DNA from: Blepharisma stoltei
Taxonomy: Eukaryota; Ciliophora; Heterotrichea; Heterotrichida; Blepharismidae
Assembly: GCA_914767885.1 (NCBI GenBank)
Contig: CAJZBQ010000003.1
Location: 310,001 to 374,000, forward strand
DNA length: 64,000 bases
Direction: 5' to 3'
Of the stretch, positions 29,629 to 39,935 are shown piece by piece. Each line of letters starts with the position of its first letter. The first letter of the stretch is position 1. The notes under the pieces are model-generated. The model ran no database searches and was not told where the DNA came from. It was given only the letters and a program-made list of their open reading frames with translations. Made by a program: the position numbers and the translations under genes.

Positions 29629-29872
29629 ATTGTTTTTGCTCATTATTGTAAAAAATTTAAATTTTTGCTATTGAGAGCTTATTTATTTGAATATTCCAAA
29701 AGATACTCAACTCATAATTATTTTATGAAAAAAAAATTAAATTATTTAAAATTTTTATGAATTTGAGAACTATTGGTCCTGTAGAAGGGCGATAACCGTC
29801 TAATAATAATAATAATTTTAAATTTTGGGTATTAAAAAACCCTATTAAAAGTTTAATCTTATTTTTTTCAAA

Positions 29873-30061
29873 ATGGGGGTGTTAGATTTCATTCAATCTC
29901 AACAGACCCGCAGCAATGAAGAAGCCTTAAGAGAAAGAAAAGAACTAGCTTATGATAGATCTGCAAGACTTGTTGGAAACTGAATGAAAGCTCGAAGAAG
30001 GAGTCAAGAAGCAACTGAAAGACTTGACCTCACTTTGAAATTGATTAATAGATATAATTAA
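29873..30061 (+). CDS. Small charged protein (62 aa)
   Basis: ATG GGG GTG.. gives MGVLDFIQSQQTRSNEEALR, one UGA-Trp (LVGN-W-MKARRRSQ) and ends LINRYN then TAA. Its stop lies only 13 bp before the RPB8 ATG. It is clear only under the UGA=Trp code. The helical, basic character and compact spacing support a real gene; function unknown. MG.. could be a myristoylation site, though residue 6 is not Ser. Confidence 0.5.
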
Positions 30062-30074
30062 GATTGTAATAATT

Positions 30075-30524
30075 ATGGCAGGAATTGGAGGCTCAAGCAC
30101 ACTTTTCGAGGACACAATCAAAGTAACAAGCGTAGACAAAGAAGGGAAGATGTTCCAAAGAGTCTCACGTATTGAAGCCAGCACTGAAATTTTAGAGATA
30201 CAAATTGCCTTAGATATCCACAGTGAGCTTTACCCGATGGAGCCGAATCAATACCACTCCATCATTTTGGCATCTTCTCTAACTCTTGATGGGACTGAAG
30301 ATGATGGCTGCTATAGAATTCACGAAAACCAAGCAAACACACTTTTGTCGAAGTTTGACTACTGTATGTATGGAAAGATCTTCAAGCACACTTTAGAAAG
30401 AGGATTATTGGTAGTCTATATCTCCTTTGGTGGGCTACTTATGACGCTTTCGGGACAATCATCAGATTTAGTGCAGTTGGAGCCTGATTCAAATGTATAC
30501 CTACTACTCAGAAAACTATATTAG
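30075..30524 (+). CDS. RPB8: RPB8, shared RNA polymerase I/II/III subunit (149 aa)
   Basis: OB-fold subunit common to the three nuclear RNA polymerases. Landmarks: LFEDTIKVTSVDKEGKMFQR followed by VSRIEA, SSLTLDGTEDDGCYR, FDYCMYGKIFK and VYISFGGLLMTLSGQSSDL, ending VYLLLRKLY. Length matches the family (about 150). No intron or IES. Converges on the phosphatase gene with 16 bp between stops. Confidence 0.96.
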   Translation: MAGIGGSSTLFEDTIKVTSVDKEGKMFQRVSRIEASTEILEIQIALDIHSELYPMEPNQYHSIILASSLTLDGTEDDGCYRIHENQANTLLSKFDYCMYGKIFKHTLERGLLVVYISFGGLLMTLSGQSSDLVQLEPDSNVYLLLRKLY

Positions 30525-30540
30525 ATAATTAACTTCAATT

Positions 30541-31959
30541 TTATAAAGCATTTTTAATTATCCAGAAATAATCTTCAAGCCTTTTTAGCGAATATAAATC
30601 TTCAGTAATTTCGTCATTTTGTGTGTTACCAAACGCGAATTGTTTATAATGTAAATGAGTAGAATTCACAATCTTCAAAATTCCGTATCCTAAGCTTTCA
30701 CTTATTAGCGCACTTCATTCTTTAGGGTGATCAGTGACATTAAACACGATTTTTGTATTTTCCAAGTTTCCAGCAACGCCGTTTATTATATGTATTGGGG
30801 CATCAGGATTTATAAAAACTTTTTCTTCTTTTTCGTAATTTTTATGCATCTTTCCAAAACTCACTGGGAAAACTCTTTCATATAGGTGAACATGGCCACT
30901 CAAATATAAATCTACCTTGAATTTGACAAAAATTTCTTCAAAAGTTTCTCTCATAACTTTTGCTTGAATTCCACAATTTTTCATTATCATGGTTGATCAT
31001 CGGTTAGGGGAGCAATATAAAGGTTTATGCCCCATAACAATAACCCAAGGAAATTCATTTCTGTCTATACTTGATAAAGTGTCGTTTAGCCAGGTCATCT
31101 GCTGATGCTTTAAATAGTTAAAAATTGCATGATCATAAGGAAATGATTCTGGCTTCATCAAATAGTAGTCGAATTCTGAAGAAATTGCGATAATCGTTGC
31201 TTTGCCAATTGGTAAAGAATAGAATAAAGGAACTGAAAATCTATTGGTGAAGTCTTTAAAAATCTCGGAAATTTCGTGATTTCCTACAACAGGCATATAA
31301 GGGATTTTGGAAATTAAAGGCTCCAAGTCATTAAGAAATTCATCCCCTCTTGATCCATAGTTACTATACAAATCATAAGCGATGTCTCCCAAGTGCCAAA
31401 TACTTGTGAAAGGGGTTGCTTCTTTTAAAATAGCACTTAATACGTGCTGTTTGGGTATTAAAGTATGCTGATCATTTTCGATATCCCCAATATTAGATGT
31501 GCTTCAGTCCCCTAATACTAGTATTGAAACATTCTCAGACAGCCCAGGATGGGACATAAAGTTTGATGACTTGGAAAAAGTGTTTTCTCCTTTGCAGCAA
31601 GAAATTTCATAAGAGATTTCAATGTTTTCAGGCAAGCTATCAAGAATGATTTTATAGATGTAGCTATTTCTGAGAATATTCGTAGGCTGAGATATATTTT
31701 TTGTATAATTTAAATAGGTGATTGTGCAATTATTAGCGTTTTCTTTGAGAGTGAATACTAAGGTCGATGAATTGATGGAATGATATGATATGTGAACTTG
31801 CTGTGGGATGATTTTATTAGGAACTGGCTTCACTTTGATATCAGGGAAATGGACTTCTGCAGGAAAAGTAGCCTTTGAAGAAAGAATATTCATATAGATG
31901 TATAAAAGAAAAACCAAATAGCCCAGGATCCCTGTCCCTATTAAGAGATCATTTCTCAT
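30541..31959 (-). CDS. Purple acid phosphatase-like metallophosphoesterase, membrane-anchored (472 aa)
   Basis: One N-terminal hydrophobic anchor (LLIGTGILGYLVFLLYIYM). An Ig/fibronectin-like N-domain follows, then the metallophosphoesterase motifs in order: LVLGD-W, HLGDIAYD, VVGNHEI, VIVMGHKPLY and LYLSGHVHLYERVFP. These give the dinuclear metal site typical of purple acid phosphatases. Three UGA-Trp codons are needed (GD-W-STSNI, NR-W-STMIM, KE-W-SALIS). Probably acts in the secretory pathway or at the surface; substrate unknown. No intron or IES. Confidence 0.9.
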
Positions 31960-32222
31960 TCACTATTAGCTTTAAATAAATAGATTTCTTATAAATAAAA
32001 AAATCCTTAATAATACTTAATTTCATTTATTTGCATTAAATAATTCTATTTATCCAATAATTATAGCTTTCCTCTTACAACCTCCATTATTTTTATAAAT
32101 ATTTCCAAAATATTCTCCGAGGCCAAAATCCCTTTTAATTTTCATTAGAAGCATTAAATTAAAGCTATATAAATTGTTAAGCATATTTTCATTGTTGTTA
32201 TTATGGCGAAACTTTTTAATAA

Positions 32223-35122
32223 ATGGAATCAGGGCAAGTTGACGTTGTGATTGAGCATTGGTAAGTCCTATTTAGTAAAAATTGCAAGGCTCATGAATGG
32301 TGCACAAAGCATGATGAAGTAAAATACAATACATTTTTCGAGAAGACTAAAGCAGAAATAGAGTCTGTGTGCCCAGAAGTTATTGTTCATGAAAACTATG
32401 AACATCCAATGCTACGCCCTATTTTAGAAGCTAGCTCAAAAAGAAGCCCATTTCCAAAACCATCATTTCCAAGAATGGGCTCCTTTGAGGTATATTTCAG
32501 AGGACAAGTTATTTCATCAAAGCTGCAAGCTGGGATTTGGCCTCATCCAGCAGCAATTGCCCATAAAATTAGGGAAATACTTGATGGTGTAATTCTGCCA
32601 CCCCAAGCTAAAACCCAAAATGATTTTAACAGCAGGTCTAAAAGAAGTGTTTCGCCTCAAAGAAATTCTGCTTCTCCGCCAAGGAATGCCCAGAGTCCTC
32701 CAAAGCCAAAATTTGTTGTAGCAAAGCCAGCTCAGGCGAAGCCAAATATAGAAAAGTCAAATGGAGATGTGAAAAAGGTTGAGGAAATTAAAAAAGAGCA
32801 ACCAATTATCCATAGTCCTGAATATGAGTTTAATTTTGATAGTGAGCCATTGACGAAGTCACATGAAGAACAGCGTATAATGAATGAAGAGAAAAAGGAA
32901 GAAACTCAAGCAGAAAAGTTTGAAGAAAAATATAGTGAGCACCCAAGTGAAGTTCATAGGAGTATGCGTAGTGAACATTCTGAGAAAATCAAAGAAGCAA
33001 ATAATGAAGAGATGAATAAGGAGGCTGATGAAGATCAATATGAAGAAGATTACTATGAGGAAGAAAATAACAGTGCTAATCCAAGTCCTTCTCATAAAAG
33101 TTTACATGAAAGCCAGAATGGAACTTCTTCTCAGAAAGGCTTAAATGAAAGCCAGCATGGAGCTCCCTCTGAGAAAAGTTTCCATAAAAGTCAGCGTGAA
33201 ACTCCTTCTCATAAAAGCTTAAACCAAAGCCAGCATGAAGATCCTTCTTTAAAGAGTTTACATGAAAGCAATTATGGAACTCCTTCTCAGAAAAGCTTGC
33301 ATGAAAGCCAGCAGGAGAATCCGTCTTTTAAGAGTTTTCATGAAAGCCAATATGAAGATCCTTCTAATAAAAGCTTGCATGAAAGTCAGAATAAAGCTTT
33401 ATCACGTCAAAGTTTGCATGAAAGCCAGTATGGAACTCCTTCCAATAAGAGTCTTCATGAAAGCCAGCAAGGAACTCCTTCCAATAAGAGTCTACATGAA
33501 AGTCAGCATGAAGCTTTCCAGAAGAGCTTGCATGAAAGCCAATACGAAGAAGCTTCTCATCAAAGTTTTCATGAAAGCCAGCACGAAGCTTTATCACGTC
33601 AAAGCTTGCATGAAAGCCAGTATGAAGCTCTATCGCGTCAGAGTTTGCATGAAAGCCAGCATGGAACTCCTTCCAATAAGAGTTTTCATGAAAGTCAGCA
33701 TGAAGCTTCCCAGAAGAGCTTGCATGAAAATCAGCACGGAACTCCTTCCAATAAGAGCTTACATGAAAGCCTGCGCGAAGATCCTTCTCATCAAAGTCTC
33801 TATGAAAGCCAGCACGATGCTTTATCACATCAAAGTTTGCATAAAAGTCAAAATGCAACTCCTTCCAATAAGAGTCTTCATGAAAGTATGCATGAGGCTT
33901 CCCAGAAGAGTTTGCATGAAAGCCAGCGTGAAACTCCTTCCAATAAGAGTTTTCACGAAAGTCAGCATGAAGCTTCGCAAAAGAGCTTGCATGAAAGTCA
34001 GCACGGAACTCCTTCCAATAAGAGCTTGCATGAAAGCCTTCACCAAGATCCTTCTCAACAAAGTTTCTATGAAAGCCAGCACGAAGCTTTATCGCGTCAA
34101 AGTTTACATGAAAGCCAGCGTGGAACTCCTTCCATAAAGAGTCTTCATGAAAGTCAGCATGGAGAATTCGAAAAGAGCTTGCATGAAAGCCAGCATGGAA
34201 CTCCTTCTAATAAGAGTTTTCATGAAAGTCAGCATGAAGCTTCCCAGAAGAGCTTGCATGAAAACAAGAAGGGAACTCCTTCTAATAGGAGTTTTCATGA
34301 AAGTCAGAAGGGAACTCCTTCCAATAAGAGTTTTCATGAAAGTCAGCATGGAGCTTCCAATAATCATTCTTTTCGTGACACTCCTTCTCATAAATCAATT
34401 TCTCATGAGAATCCAGCCCATGAAACCCCATTTCATTACTCTGGCGAGCACGCAAACGAAAATGGCGAGCCTGAAGCAGACAAAAACCAAGAAGGTTCTG
34501 AACGAAATTTTGAAGAAGAATCTCCTGAAAATTATGAAGTAATTTTTATTTACTCCTTCTTTGTGAGCGAATAGAAAATTGTTTATATAAATAATAATTA
34601 TCATGAGATTAAAAATAATTTTGATGAAAATTTAACTTTCAGTCGGTAATTGCTTAAAGCATAAATTAAAAAAGGGATTTTTAAAAACTTTTTTAAGCAA
34701 GAAATTTTATATATTTTTGAATTTAAAATAGCCCTGGAATAAGCTAAACACTCTATTCATTTTCAAGGGGAATTTAGCAAGAAGCAGTTAATGAAAACCA
34801 AGAACCTACTGCAGAGCCTCCATTTCCAGTCACAAACGCCATTACTGCAGAAATGCTTGTAGGAGAAACTATACAAAAGGAAATCACTATTTCTAATGAA
34901 ACTGAAGAAGAACAGCTCTATCACGTTGAAATTACTGACCCAAAGCTTATCGAGCTTAAAGAGCAAGACATCACTCTTGCTCCTAACAGCAAAGGGGATA
35001 TTCAATTAGTATTTCTGCCAATTGAAGAGCCCTGCCAAGCAACTACCTATTTAATAATCCAACAGGATGAAGTAGTCAAGGACTGTTATGAAATCAAAAT
35101 CGATTATATGAGCAGTAACTAG
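32223..35122 (+). CDS. Rdx-domain protein with HESQ repeat and Ig-like C-domain (881 aa)
   Basis: Exon 1 and 2 give a SelW/SelT/SelH-type (Rdx) thioredoxin-like domain: VVIEHCKNCK (C13xxC16) and GSFEVYFRGQVISSKLQAGI. A Pro/Lys/Glu linker follows, then from about residue 285 to 715 some 30 variants of a 12-13 residue unit, S-(L/F)-H-E-S-Q-x-(G/E)-(T/A)-P-S. The last 100 residues (AEMLVGETIQKEITISNETE ... LAPNSKGDIQLVFLPIEEP) look like an MSP/ASH-type beta sandwich, a domain common in ciliary proteins. Requires intron 32261-32275, removal of the IES 34550-34773 and then a 15-nt intron rebuilt at that site; 2646 nt remain. Cys at both Rdx positions, no selenocysteine. Confidence 0.82.
32261..32275 (+). 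other. 15-nt spliceosomal intron
   Basis: GTAAGTCCTATTTAG splits the Cys codon TG|T of the CKNC redox motif. Removing it gives EHCKNC; without it the frame stops at once. Confidence 0.92.
33086..34390 (+). repeat. Coding tandem repeat, about 36-39 bp unit
   Basis: Degenerate direct repeat encoding SLHESQ..TPSNK units. All three plus frames and several minus frames stay open here because of the periodicity; only the HESQ frame joins the flanking domains. Likely to expand and contract. Confidence 0.9.
34550..34773. mobile_element. IES, degenerate family-a MITE, inside a 15-nt intron
   Basis: 224 bp between TTA at 34550-34552 and TTA at 34774-34776. The left end keeps CTCCTTCTTTGTGAGCGAA; the right end is eroded. 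After excision the flanks read GTAATTTTTATTTAG, exactly 15 nt with GT..AG ends, between GAA and CAA. Splicing this gives SPENYE-QEAVNENQEP and keeps the frame. Confidence 0.85.
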
Positions 35123-35133
35123 AATTTATTAAA

Positions 35134-37028
35134 TTATCCTTCCAAAATGTCATAATCATCATCTACACTTTCGACATACTTTGTTATAGGGCTAAGCAAA
35201 GTCTCAAAGTTGAACTCTTCAAAACATTCCTTCGCCATTTCGCTATTGAAATATCTGAAAAGCTCTTCAAAGCTCATATTGTAATTGCCCGAGGATGGCG
35301 CTATCTTGCGCCATCCTCGGGCAATTTAAAAAATGGCCCCCCCACACCGGGAATCGAGCCCACGTGTGGGGCCATTTTTGGTGCGTGGAAGTCGATGTTC
35401 TCCACTAACCAAAAATGGCCCCACACGTGGGTTCAATTCCCGGTGTGGGGCCATTTTTGAATTGCCCGAGGATGGCGCAAGATAGCGCCATCCTCGGGCA
35501 ATTACTATACGTAAAATTTTCCGTTGTTTCAGGCTAAGCATGTTTAAAAGAGGATTAGGTTAGGTTTTTTAAAGACATGTGTTAGCTATATTGGTGACGC
35601 AGTCATCAAAGACCTACCTATGAGAGTTTCAAAAGCATTTTTATTCCAGCCCAGAGGGATTATACCCCGAAAAACTGGTTCCACTTCCAGCACCTTCTGT
35701 CTCCTCCTTGCCTTGTGGTTTCAGTCTTGAGCTCTTATAGATTTTTGCGGCCCTGATACGGGCGGTTGGAGTAGTTTGATTCGAGGGATCAGCTCCTAGG
35801 AGTCTGTCGAGGGTGAAGTGCCTTCCTTTCAACAGCTACAGAAAAAAGACTATTATCTGTAGCCTGAGCCAAAACCCTTAGTTTCTCGGTTGAGGAATGC
35901 CAATGGGTCCTTAGATTCAAAAGGACGTTGCGGGAACCTCCATTTCCAACCACAGGAAGGCTACCAAAACCTACCCGGATGCACGTAACCTGAGACTCAC
36001 TTGTTCTCGACTTGGAGTCCGTCACAGTTTGCCGTAGGCATAAATTCTGGACTGATTCCAAGAGTGCAGGATGTCACGTTTTGCCACTTTAATGTATATT
36101 GTTTAAAAGAAGGGATATGATGACTTGCTCTCCTTCGTATAGAAACATGTCAGCCACTCGCATTCCGTATTGAAGAGGCACCTTGCATCCGAAAATTGTG
36201 ATAAAATAGGGGGAAAAGCACGTTAATTCTAGCTCCCCTCGTGATCAAGTAAAACACTGAAAAAATCCTACTTTTTTGAGAGATTAATTGCTTCTTGGAA
36301 TAAATTTTAAAACTGTGTGATTCTAAGACATTAATTATAGTATTTTATTTTCAAAAATTAATAAAAGGGAATATTTGAAATCTGGAAATATTAAAATATC
36401 TTAAACACGAAAGGAGAAGGGATAAGTTTTCTGTCTGCAAGTGATTATACACTTCAGGCAGTAAGGTTTCCAGCTGACTTGATAAGCAGTCAAGCATTTT
36501 TACAAGTTTAGGGGTCCCTGAGGTGAAAATTTCCCTTCAATTTTTATCAAACATTATTGAGACAAACGCTCAAAATGTCAACTCTTCTGATTTTATGTGG
36601 ATAAATAAGAGACCAGCTATAAACGCCATACCTTGGCAATAGCCGACCTCATTATCAAACTGTGCATAAGCTCGTAAAATTCTTAAGATCCCAGATTGCC
36701 CAGGACCTTTGGTGTCCTTAAATATTTCGTGATCAGGAAAAGTCCGTGCTAAGTCTTTTTGAATTAATGGTTCGAAAATTTTGTCCTTTCTTTGAGAAAG
36801 GGTTTCATATGTTGAAAAATCCATGTGATTCGCACGAGTTAAGAAAGGCCAAATCTGACCTCTTAGGCTATCTGGAATCCCAAATAGCAAACTCTTACGA
36901 ATTCGTTTAGGGCATGTGTGGTGAAGATCATTTTTCTCAAGCAAGGAAGCCCAATCTTCTTTTGAGAACTCATTGGTTATTGACTCAATTATTACATATT
37001 CATCGCTAAGCAGACTTTCTGTTGCCAT
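35134..37028 (-). CDS. TBC-domain Rab GTPase-activating protein (303 aa), split by three IESs
   Basis: RabGAP of the TBC family. Motifs: GIPDSLRGQIWPFL, the Arg finger in KDLARTFPDHEIF, the Gln finger in GYCQGMAFIAGLLF, then LPEVYNHLQTENL, FITIFGCKVPLQYGMRVADM and FLYEGEQVIISLLL. Starts at ATG 37028 (MATESLLSDEYVI). IESs at 36230-36422, 35541-36099 and 35276-35506 each break a conserved TBC segment; removing all three leaves 912 nt. UGA-Trp occurs in LTF-W-AFVSIM and in KN-W-REIF. A compact RabGAP with little beyond the TBC domain; the Rab target is unknown. Confidence 0.9.
35276..35506. mobile_element. IES, nested-palindrome MITE with tRNA B box, copy 2
   Basis: 231 bp between ATA at 35276-35278 and 35507-35509. 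Same layout as 304-533. The inner arms read GGTTCAATTCC and GGCTCGATTCC, so one arm fits the B box (GGTTCRANTCC). Excision joins KILR to MSFEELFRYF in the TBC gene. Confidence 0.88.
35541..36099 (-). mobile_element. IES, SINE-like family A, minus orientation
   Basis: 559 bp with TGTTTAAAAGA at 35541-35551 and 36100-36110 (11-bp target duplication). The reverse complement shows the family-A start (ACATTAAAGTGGCAAAACG) and its CATCCGGGTAGGTTTTGG and AAACTAAGGGTTTTGG blocks. Excision joins VIISLLLN to MLSLKQR in the TBC domain. Confidence 0.88.
36230..36422. other. IES, 193 bp, TA-bounded
   Basis: TA at 36230-36231 and 36423-36424. Tips AGCTCCCCTCGTGA and GAAAGGAGAAGGGA are faintly like family-a ends. 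Excision joins HLQTEN-L to ELTCFSPYFITIF, the expected TBC spacing. Confidence 0.8.
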
Positions 37029-38042
37029 GTCTAAATCCACTATAAATTTTAATGAAAAATTTTATAGGTGATTATAATAATCTCTAAATAGCTTTAATAT
37101 CAAATCTAATTTGGGCAGTGTAGCAAAATACTATTTAAACAAACTTAGTTGATAATTTTAAGAGCCAATTTTCATGAAAAATAAACTAGAATTCAAAAAT
37201 GTTACATTTAATTTTAATTTTTATTTTCTAAAAAATCTTTTTTAAATTTGGTCAAATTTTCTTGAGCCAATTAAAATGAAGGATTAAGGAAAATTTATGA
37301 ACTTAGTAATCCACATATTTTTTAAAAAACATTTCTGCTAAATCAATAAAAATTTTGCTTCATAATTAATCCAAAATGATATTACTGGTGTGGATAATTT
37401 CAGATAAATATTAAATATATCAGAAATGAAATTCTACTTATTTCTGATGCTATCGGGAATATGGTAAAATTATTATTATGTTTGTTGGAAGAGATAGCCA
37501 ATGCAATTGATTAGCAATTAGGTTCATTCATTTTTTCCAAAATATGAAGAATATTACTTAGTCTCCCTTTAAAAGTGAGTAAAACCTCTATTTAAAAAAC
37601 CTTTAAAATTTTAATATAGAATTTTCCATAGATGGCACTGTTTGCCCTTGATTTGCCCACTGAAAAAATTTTTTGGTTTTGACCAAACCATATGGTACTG
37701 GTCAACCAAAAAATGTTTTCAGTGGGCAAATCAAGGGCAAACTGCGCCATCTAAGGGAAATTTCTATATATTTTTATATAAAATATTTGTATAATTAATA
37801 ATTTTTATAACTAGATCAAAATTTAATTCGTTAAACCCTATATTAAATTAGATTTTTCTTTTCAAGCATTTGCAAATTGTTTAAAATAAGTTTTTTATAT
37901 ATAATTTATTTTTTAAAAAACAAAATTAAATCCTATCAGAGCGACCAGAAAAATCTTGGTCACTTTAAAAGAGTGTGAGCTATAATAAAAAATATTAATA
38001 TAAAACTAAATATTACTTAAATCTGATAATAACTTTTTAGCA
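37029..38042. other. Intergenic AT-rich region with one hairpin element
   Basis: About 1 kb upstream of the TBC gene. No coding frame was recognised apart from the 37629-37751 palindrome. A short GACCAGAAAAATCTTGGTC inverted motif lies near 37944. Confidence 0.45.
37629..37751. mobile_element. Palindromic MITE / probable intergenic IES
   Basis: TA-GATGGCACTGTTTGCCCT ... AGGGCAAACTGCGCCATC-TA: inverted arms of about 50 bp each around a CAAACCATATGGTACTGG centre, with TA at each tip. Same architecture as the gene-embedded IESs, but it lies in a spacer, so excision cannot be tested by reading frame. Confidence 0.7.
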
Positions 38043-38874
38043 ATGTTAATTTTATTATCTTACTTACTCCCCCCCCCCCCCTCCGTGAGCGAACAAAACC
38101 ATTAGAAAAATCGCCATTTTTTGACCAAAAAACCCACCCTCCGTGAGTGAACAAAAATTTTTTTAATAGAAAAAATTTTAATGGAAAAAAATTTTGATAT
38201 ATAAGTGATAATTAGTATAATGAAATCTAGAGCTAATTCTGTTTAATTTTAAACAAATTGCGTTTTAAAACATAAATTTTGCAAATTAAATTAATATTTG
38301 CTTCCCAATTTTTGCAAATTAGGATTTTTTTAAATTTCGAAAAAAATATTTTTTATAAAATTTATATATAAATTTTTTTTAAAAAAAAAAATTAACCCCC
38401 CTCCGTGAGCGAACAAAATTTTTTTTGTTCGCTCACGGAGGGGGGGGGGGAGTTAGTTACATAGTTTTTAAGGTGTCTAGTGCCCACACCCCTTAATGAA
38501 AAAGGGTCAAAGCGACAACTAGTGACGTCACCAAGCCATCTTGGAATATGTGGTCAGCCCACACCCAAGCCTTCTATAAGGCTAGTCGCCAGATAAATCG
38601 CCGCACATCTCACCCTGCGCGTTGCCGTCGCTCGTCCAGACTCAGCTCCTGCGCGTGTTCCGCCTAAGGGTCATCCTCCCGTGGGGACGTGCTGAGAGGT
38701 AAAACTCCGAAATCTTGAGTGCACTGAGGAGTCGTGCCTTTGGTTATCCCCAAAGTTAAACGACTATTGCTGTGCAGAAGTTCTCGAGAGAAAACCCAAC
38801 CCCATAAATAAAATTCCATGAGGGAGAGAAAATTGGCAGAGCCAATTTCTCTCGAACCGAATGCCATTTTATTT
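38043..38874. mobile_element. Retroelement family E with a nested MITE, intergenic
   Basis: Flanked by a perfect 17-bp repeat ATGTTAATTTTATTATC (38043-38059 and 38875-38891). The GC-rich body (about 38460-38874) is related to the outer insert in the ubiquitin-like gene. A family-a MITE sits near its 5' end (38064-38452). It lies just downstream of TFIIF-alpha. Confidence 0.82.
38064..38452. mobile_element. Family-a MITE nested in family E
   Basis: 389 bp between TTA 38064-38066 and TTA 38453-38455. One of the best-preserved copies: long C run, CCTCCGTGAGCGAAC, an internal second copy, and the terminal TTTTTTTTGTTCGCTCACGG hairpin. Confidence 0.9.
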
Positions 38875-38917
38875 ATGTTAATTTTATTATCAATATTTGT
38901 GTATACACTTTTAGTGC

Positions 38918-39913
38918 TTATTTAAGTGTTTGGAAATGTATTCTTTCAGCATGCGCAGGCTTAAATCTCTTATACTCCTCTTTCAGCATTACATACGCAT
39001 TTTCTCCAGTCCCTTCAATATCTGCGACCTCTCTCACAATTTTGGTCAAATTTTCAATCCATCCGCTTTCACTCTTAAACTTCTTCTTGCATTCTCCAAT
39101 AAGTTCTTTTAGCGTGACTCTCCCAAGCCTCATTAGTTCATTAATGACTGACTGTTTCGTCACTTTATCTTCTTTCAAATCTTCTTCACTATCATAAAGT
39201 CCTAAATCGCTTGAATCTCCACTTTCTGAGCTCTCACTTTTATTTTCCAGCAGCAGTTCTTGTATTTCTTTTCCAGAATTCGAAAGTCTATGCTGCAGTG
39301 CCGCTTCATCTTTTTGCTCTTTGGTTTCTTCCTCTTCGTTGTCTTCTTCATCATCAGCAAATTCTTCATCAAAATCCATGCCTTCTTTTCCAAACTCTTC
39401 TTCTTCAATCGTATTTTGATGCACTTTTTTGGTAGGTTTTAGATCTTCATCAGAGTCTTCTCCGAACACTTCATTGACAAGCTCTTTTTCTTGGCGAATT
39501 CTTTGTTTTTTGCCTATTTTAAGTTCCTCTTCAGTTTGAATTTTGACTGCTTGGTTTAATGGCGAAAATTTGTACCAATGATCGGTGAGAATTATGCTCA
39601 CTTCTTTGCCGTCATATATCAAAATTGCGTATTTATTGGATTCTTCACTTTTGCCGATCCAGGAACGCTTTCGTGAGCTGTCTTGGCATTTTAAAGAAAA
39701 CTCAGCGATTTTGTTGGGCTGACGATTGCGACGACTAGTGACCCTGGCTTGGATCTTTTTGGCTCCTTCAAGTTTTACTTCTTCTGGCTTCACTTCTTTA
39801 ATTTCTTCAATTTCTACACTGGTGGTTGAAAAATCGATGGGCTGAAGAACTCTGGCTACGTTTACTTCGGTGCCTGGATATTTGGGTAAAATTTTAAGAG
39901 GGTAATTTATCAT
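38918..39913 (-). CDS. TFIIF alpha subunit / Rap74 (331 aa)
   Basis: Large subunit of the general transcription factor TFIIF. The N-terminal dimerisation region AEFSLKCQDSSRKRSWIGK ... YAILIYDGKEVSIILTDHWY followed by KFSPLNQ matches Rap74. An acidic, disordered middle (GEDSDEDLKP; DDEEDNEEEETKEQKDE) and a C-terminal winged helix (NELMRLGRVTLKELIGECKK ... NLTKIVREVADIEG) complete the family layout, shorter than animal Rap74 (about 517 aa). No IES, intron or UGA. Its start is 22 bp from the Dicer-like stop on the same strand. Confidence 0.88.
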   Translation of the reverse strand: MINYPLKILPKYPGTEVNVARVLQPIDFSTTSVEIEEIKEVKPEEVKLEGAKKIQARVTSRRNRQPNKIAEFSLKCQDSSRKRSWIGKSEESNKYAILIYDGKEVSIILTDHWYKFSPLNQAVKIQTEEELKIGKKQRIRQEKELVNEVFGEDSDEDLKPTKKVHQNTIEEEEFGKEGMDFDEEFADDEEDNEEEETKEQKDEAALQHRLSNSGKEIQELLLENKSESSESGDSSDLGLYDSEEDLKEDKVTKQSVINELMRLGRVTLKELIGECKKKFKSESGWIENLTKIVREVADIEGTGENAYVMLKEEYKRFKPAHAERIHFQTLK

Positions 39914-39935
39914 TATAAAAAATTATAAAATTAAA

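Noticed and set aside
33262-34391. Met/Lys-rich plus ORF and several minus ORFs within the HESQ region
   Set aside because: Artefacts of the tandem repeat read in other frames; only the HESQ frame connects to recognisable domains on both sides.
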